13,298 nt of DNA, taken from assembly GCA_027021685.1 (NCBI GenBank), contig JALUTW010000147.1, positions 1-13,298 on the forward strand, given 5' to 3'. The translations under genes and the position numbers were made by a program. The notes beneath the pieces were generated by a model. It did not search any database and had not been told where the DNA came from. It worked only from the letters and a program-made list of their open reading frames with translations. Origin of the DNA: Chromatiales bacterium (GTDB lineage: Bacteria > Pseudomonadota > Gammaproteobacteria > CAMYNG01). Positions 12,998-13,298 of this stretch are shown here, one piece after another (position 1 is the stretch's first letter; each line of letters begins with the position of its first letter).

Positions 12998-13047
12998 ATT
13001 CTACCAGCCCCGGGTGCGTCGCGGACCCGGGGCCCCGAGTGTAGAAT
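12998..13047. promoter_or_regulatory. Symmetric divergent promoter region of gor and the hypothetical gene
   Basis: TAGAAT, a 5/6 match to a -10 box, occurs on both strands: facing gor at 13042-13047 and facing the hypothetical gene at 13003-12998. Between them GCCCCGGGT (13007-13015) and ACCCGGGGC (13025-13033) form a perfect 9-bp inverted repeat with a 9-nt centre, placed where both -35 elements should be. No consensus -35 is seen, which suggests activator dependence or a repressor site. Confidence 0.45.
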
Positions 13048-13076
13048 GGCGGGCCTGGGTCGGACCGGGAGGTTTC

Positions 13077-13298
13077 ATGGGCAGACACTACGATCTCATC
13101 GCCATCGGCGCCGGCAGCGGCGGGCTGTCGGTGGCGGAGCGGGCCTCGGAGTACGGCGCCCGCTGCGCCATCATCGAGTCGGGCATGGTGGGCGGCACCT
13201 GCGTCAACGTGGGTTGCGTGCCCAAGAAGGTGATGTGGAACGCCGCCGATCTGGCCCATGCCCTGCGCGATGCCCGCAGCTATGGCTTCCGGGTGCAC
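13077..13298 (+). CDS. gor: Glutathione reductase, N-terminal part (runs off the right edge)
   Basis: The 74 visible codons begin MGRHYDLIAIGAGSGGLSVA, the FAD-binding dinucleotide fold (GAGSGG), and continue to GGTCVNVGCVPKKVMWNAAD. The CVNVGC pair is the redox-active disulfide of the class I pyridine nucleotide-disulfide oxidoreductases; the GTCVNVGCVPKK form followed by VMWN is characteristic of glutathione reductase as opposed to dihydrolipoamide dehydrogenase (usually GTCLNVGC) or mercuric reductase. The enzyme keeps glutathione reduced with NADPH, for which the pentose-phosphate enzymes at the other end of the window are a source. GGGAGG lies about 4 nt before the ATG. The NADPH-binding and dimer domains lie outside the window. 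Confidence 0.9.
   Translation, partial: MGRHYDLIAIGAGSGGLSVAERASEYGARCAIIESGMVGGTCVNVGCVPKKVMWNAADLAHALRDARSYGFRVH

Noticed and set aside
12966..13298. N-terminal extension of the 113-residue protein frame to the window edge
   Set aside because: It lies antisense to gor and its divergent promoter, and a good start with ribosome-binding site exists at 12965.

Overview
The window is very G+C-rich DNA, with coding third positions almost all G or C. Its gene set points to a gammaproteobacterium: a UbiD numbered like the E. coli enzyme, a 680-residue oligopeptidase A, exonuclease III, an SH3/coiled-coil envelope protein, SrkA and glutathione reductase. An Ectothiorhodospiraceae/Chromatiales-like bacterium would fit, but this is inferred from family resemblance only. 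Nearly all genes are on the minus strand; srkA and gor are on the plus strand. Long open frames opposite the real genes are a by-product of the base composition.

Read in the minus direction, the left third (positions 1-3880) holds ubiD, a DUF481 outer-membrane barrel that overlaps it, an orphan ParA ATPase, 6-phosphogluconolactonase and the start of glucokinase. The last three are tightly packed (11-nt gap, then a GTGA overlap) and put glucose phosphorylation and the oxidative pentose-phosphate/Entner-Doudoroff entry step in one transcription unit. From 4000 to 5100 lies a compact exported-protein unit: a 59-residue lipoprotein, a 270-residue secreted protein with four cysteines, and a strong terminator. 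A Qor-type reductase follows. The 480-nt gap from 6290 to 6770 carries a two-way terminator and two facing arrays of the heptamer CGCAGAG.

The middle (6771-10451) is housekeeping: xthA, an SH3/coiled-coil membrane protein and prlC. From 10515 to 11092 there is a BrnT/BrnA-like toxin-antitoxin pair, less G+C-rich than its surroundings, with a candidate operator in the short divergent gap to srkA. To the right are a small DUF2892 membrane protein, an unrecognised 113-residue protein, and gor, which runs off the edge and diverges from that protein across a small symmetric promoter region.

The most unusual feature is not a gene. Between the convergent ends of srkA and the DUF2892 gene, six exact copies of the self-complementary octamer CTATATAG recur every 11-12 bp, with a degenerate copy at each end. 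This A+T-rich, helically phased array stands out sharply from its background, looks like a set of protein-binding sites, and has no function I can recognise.
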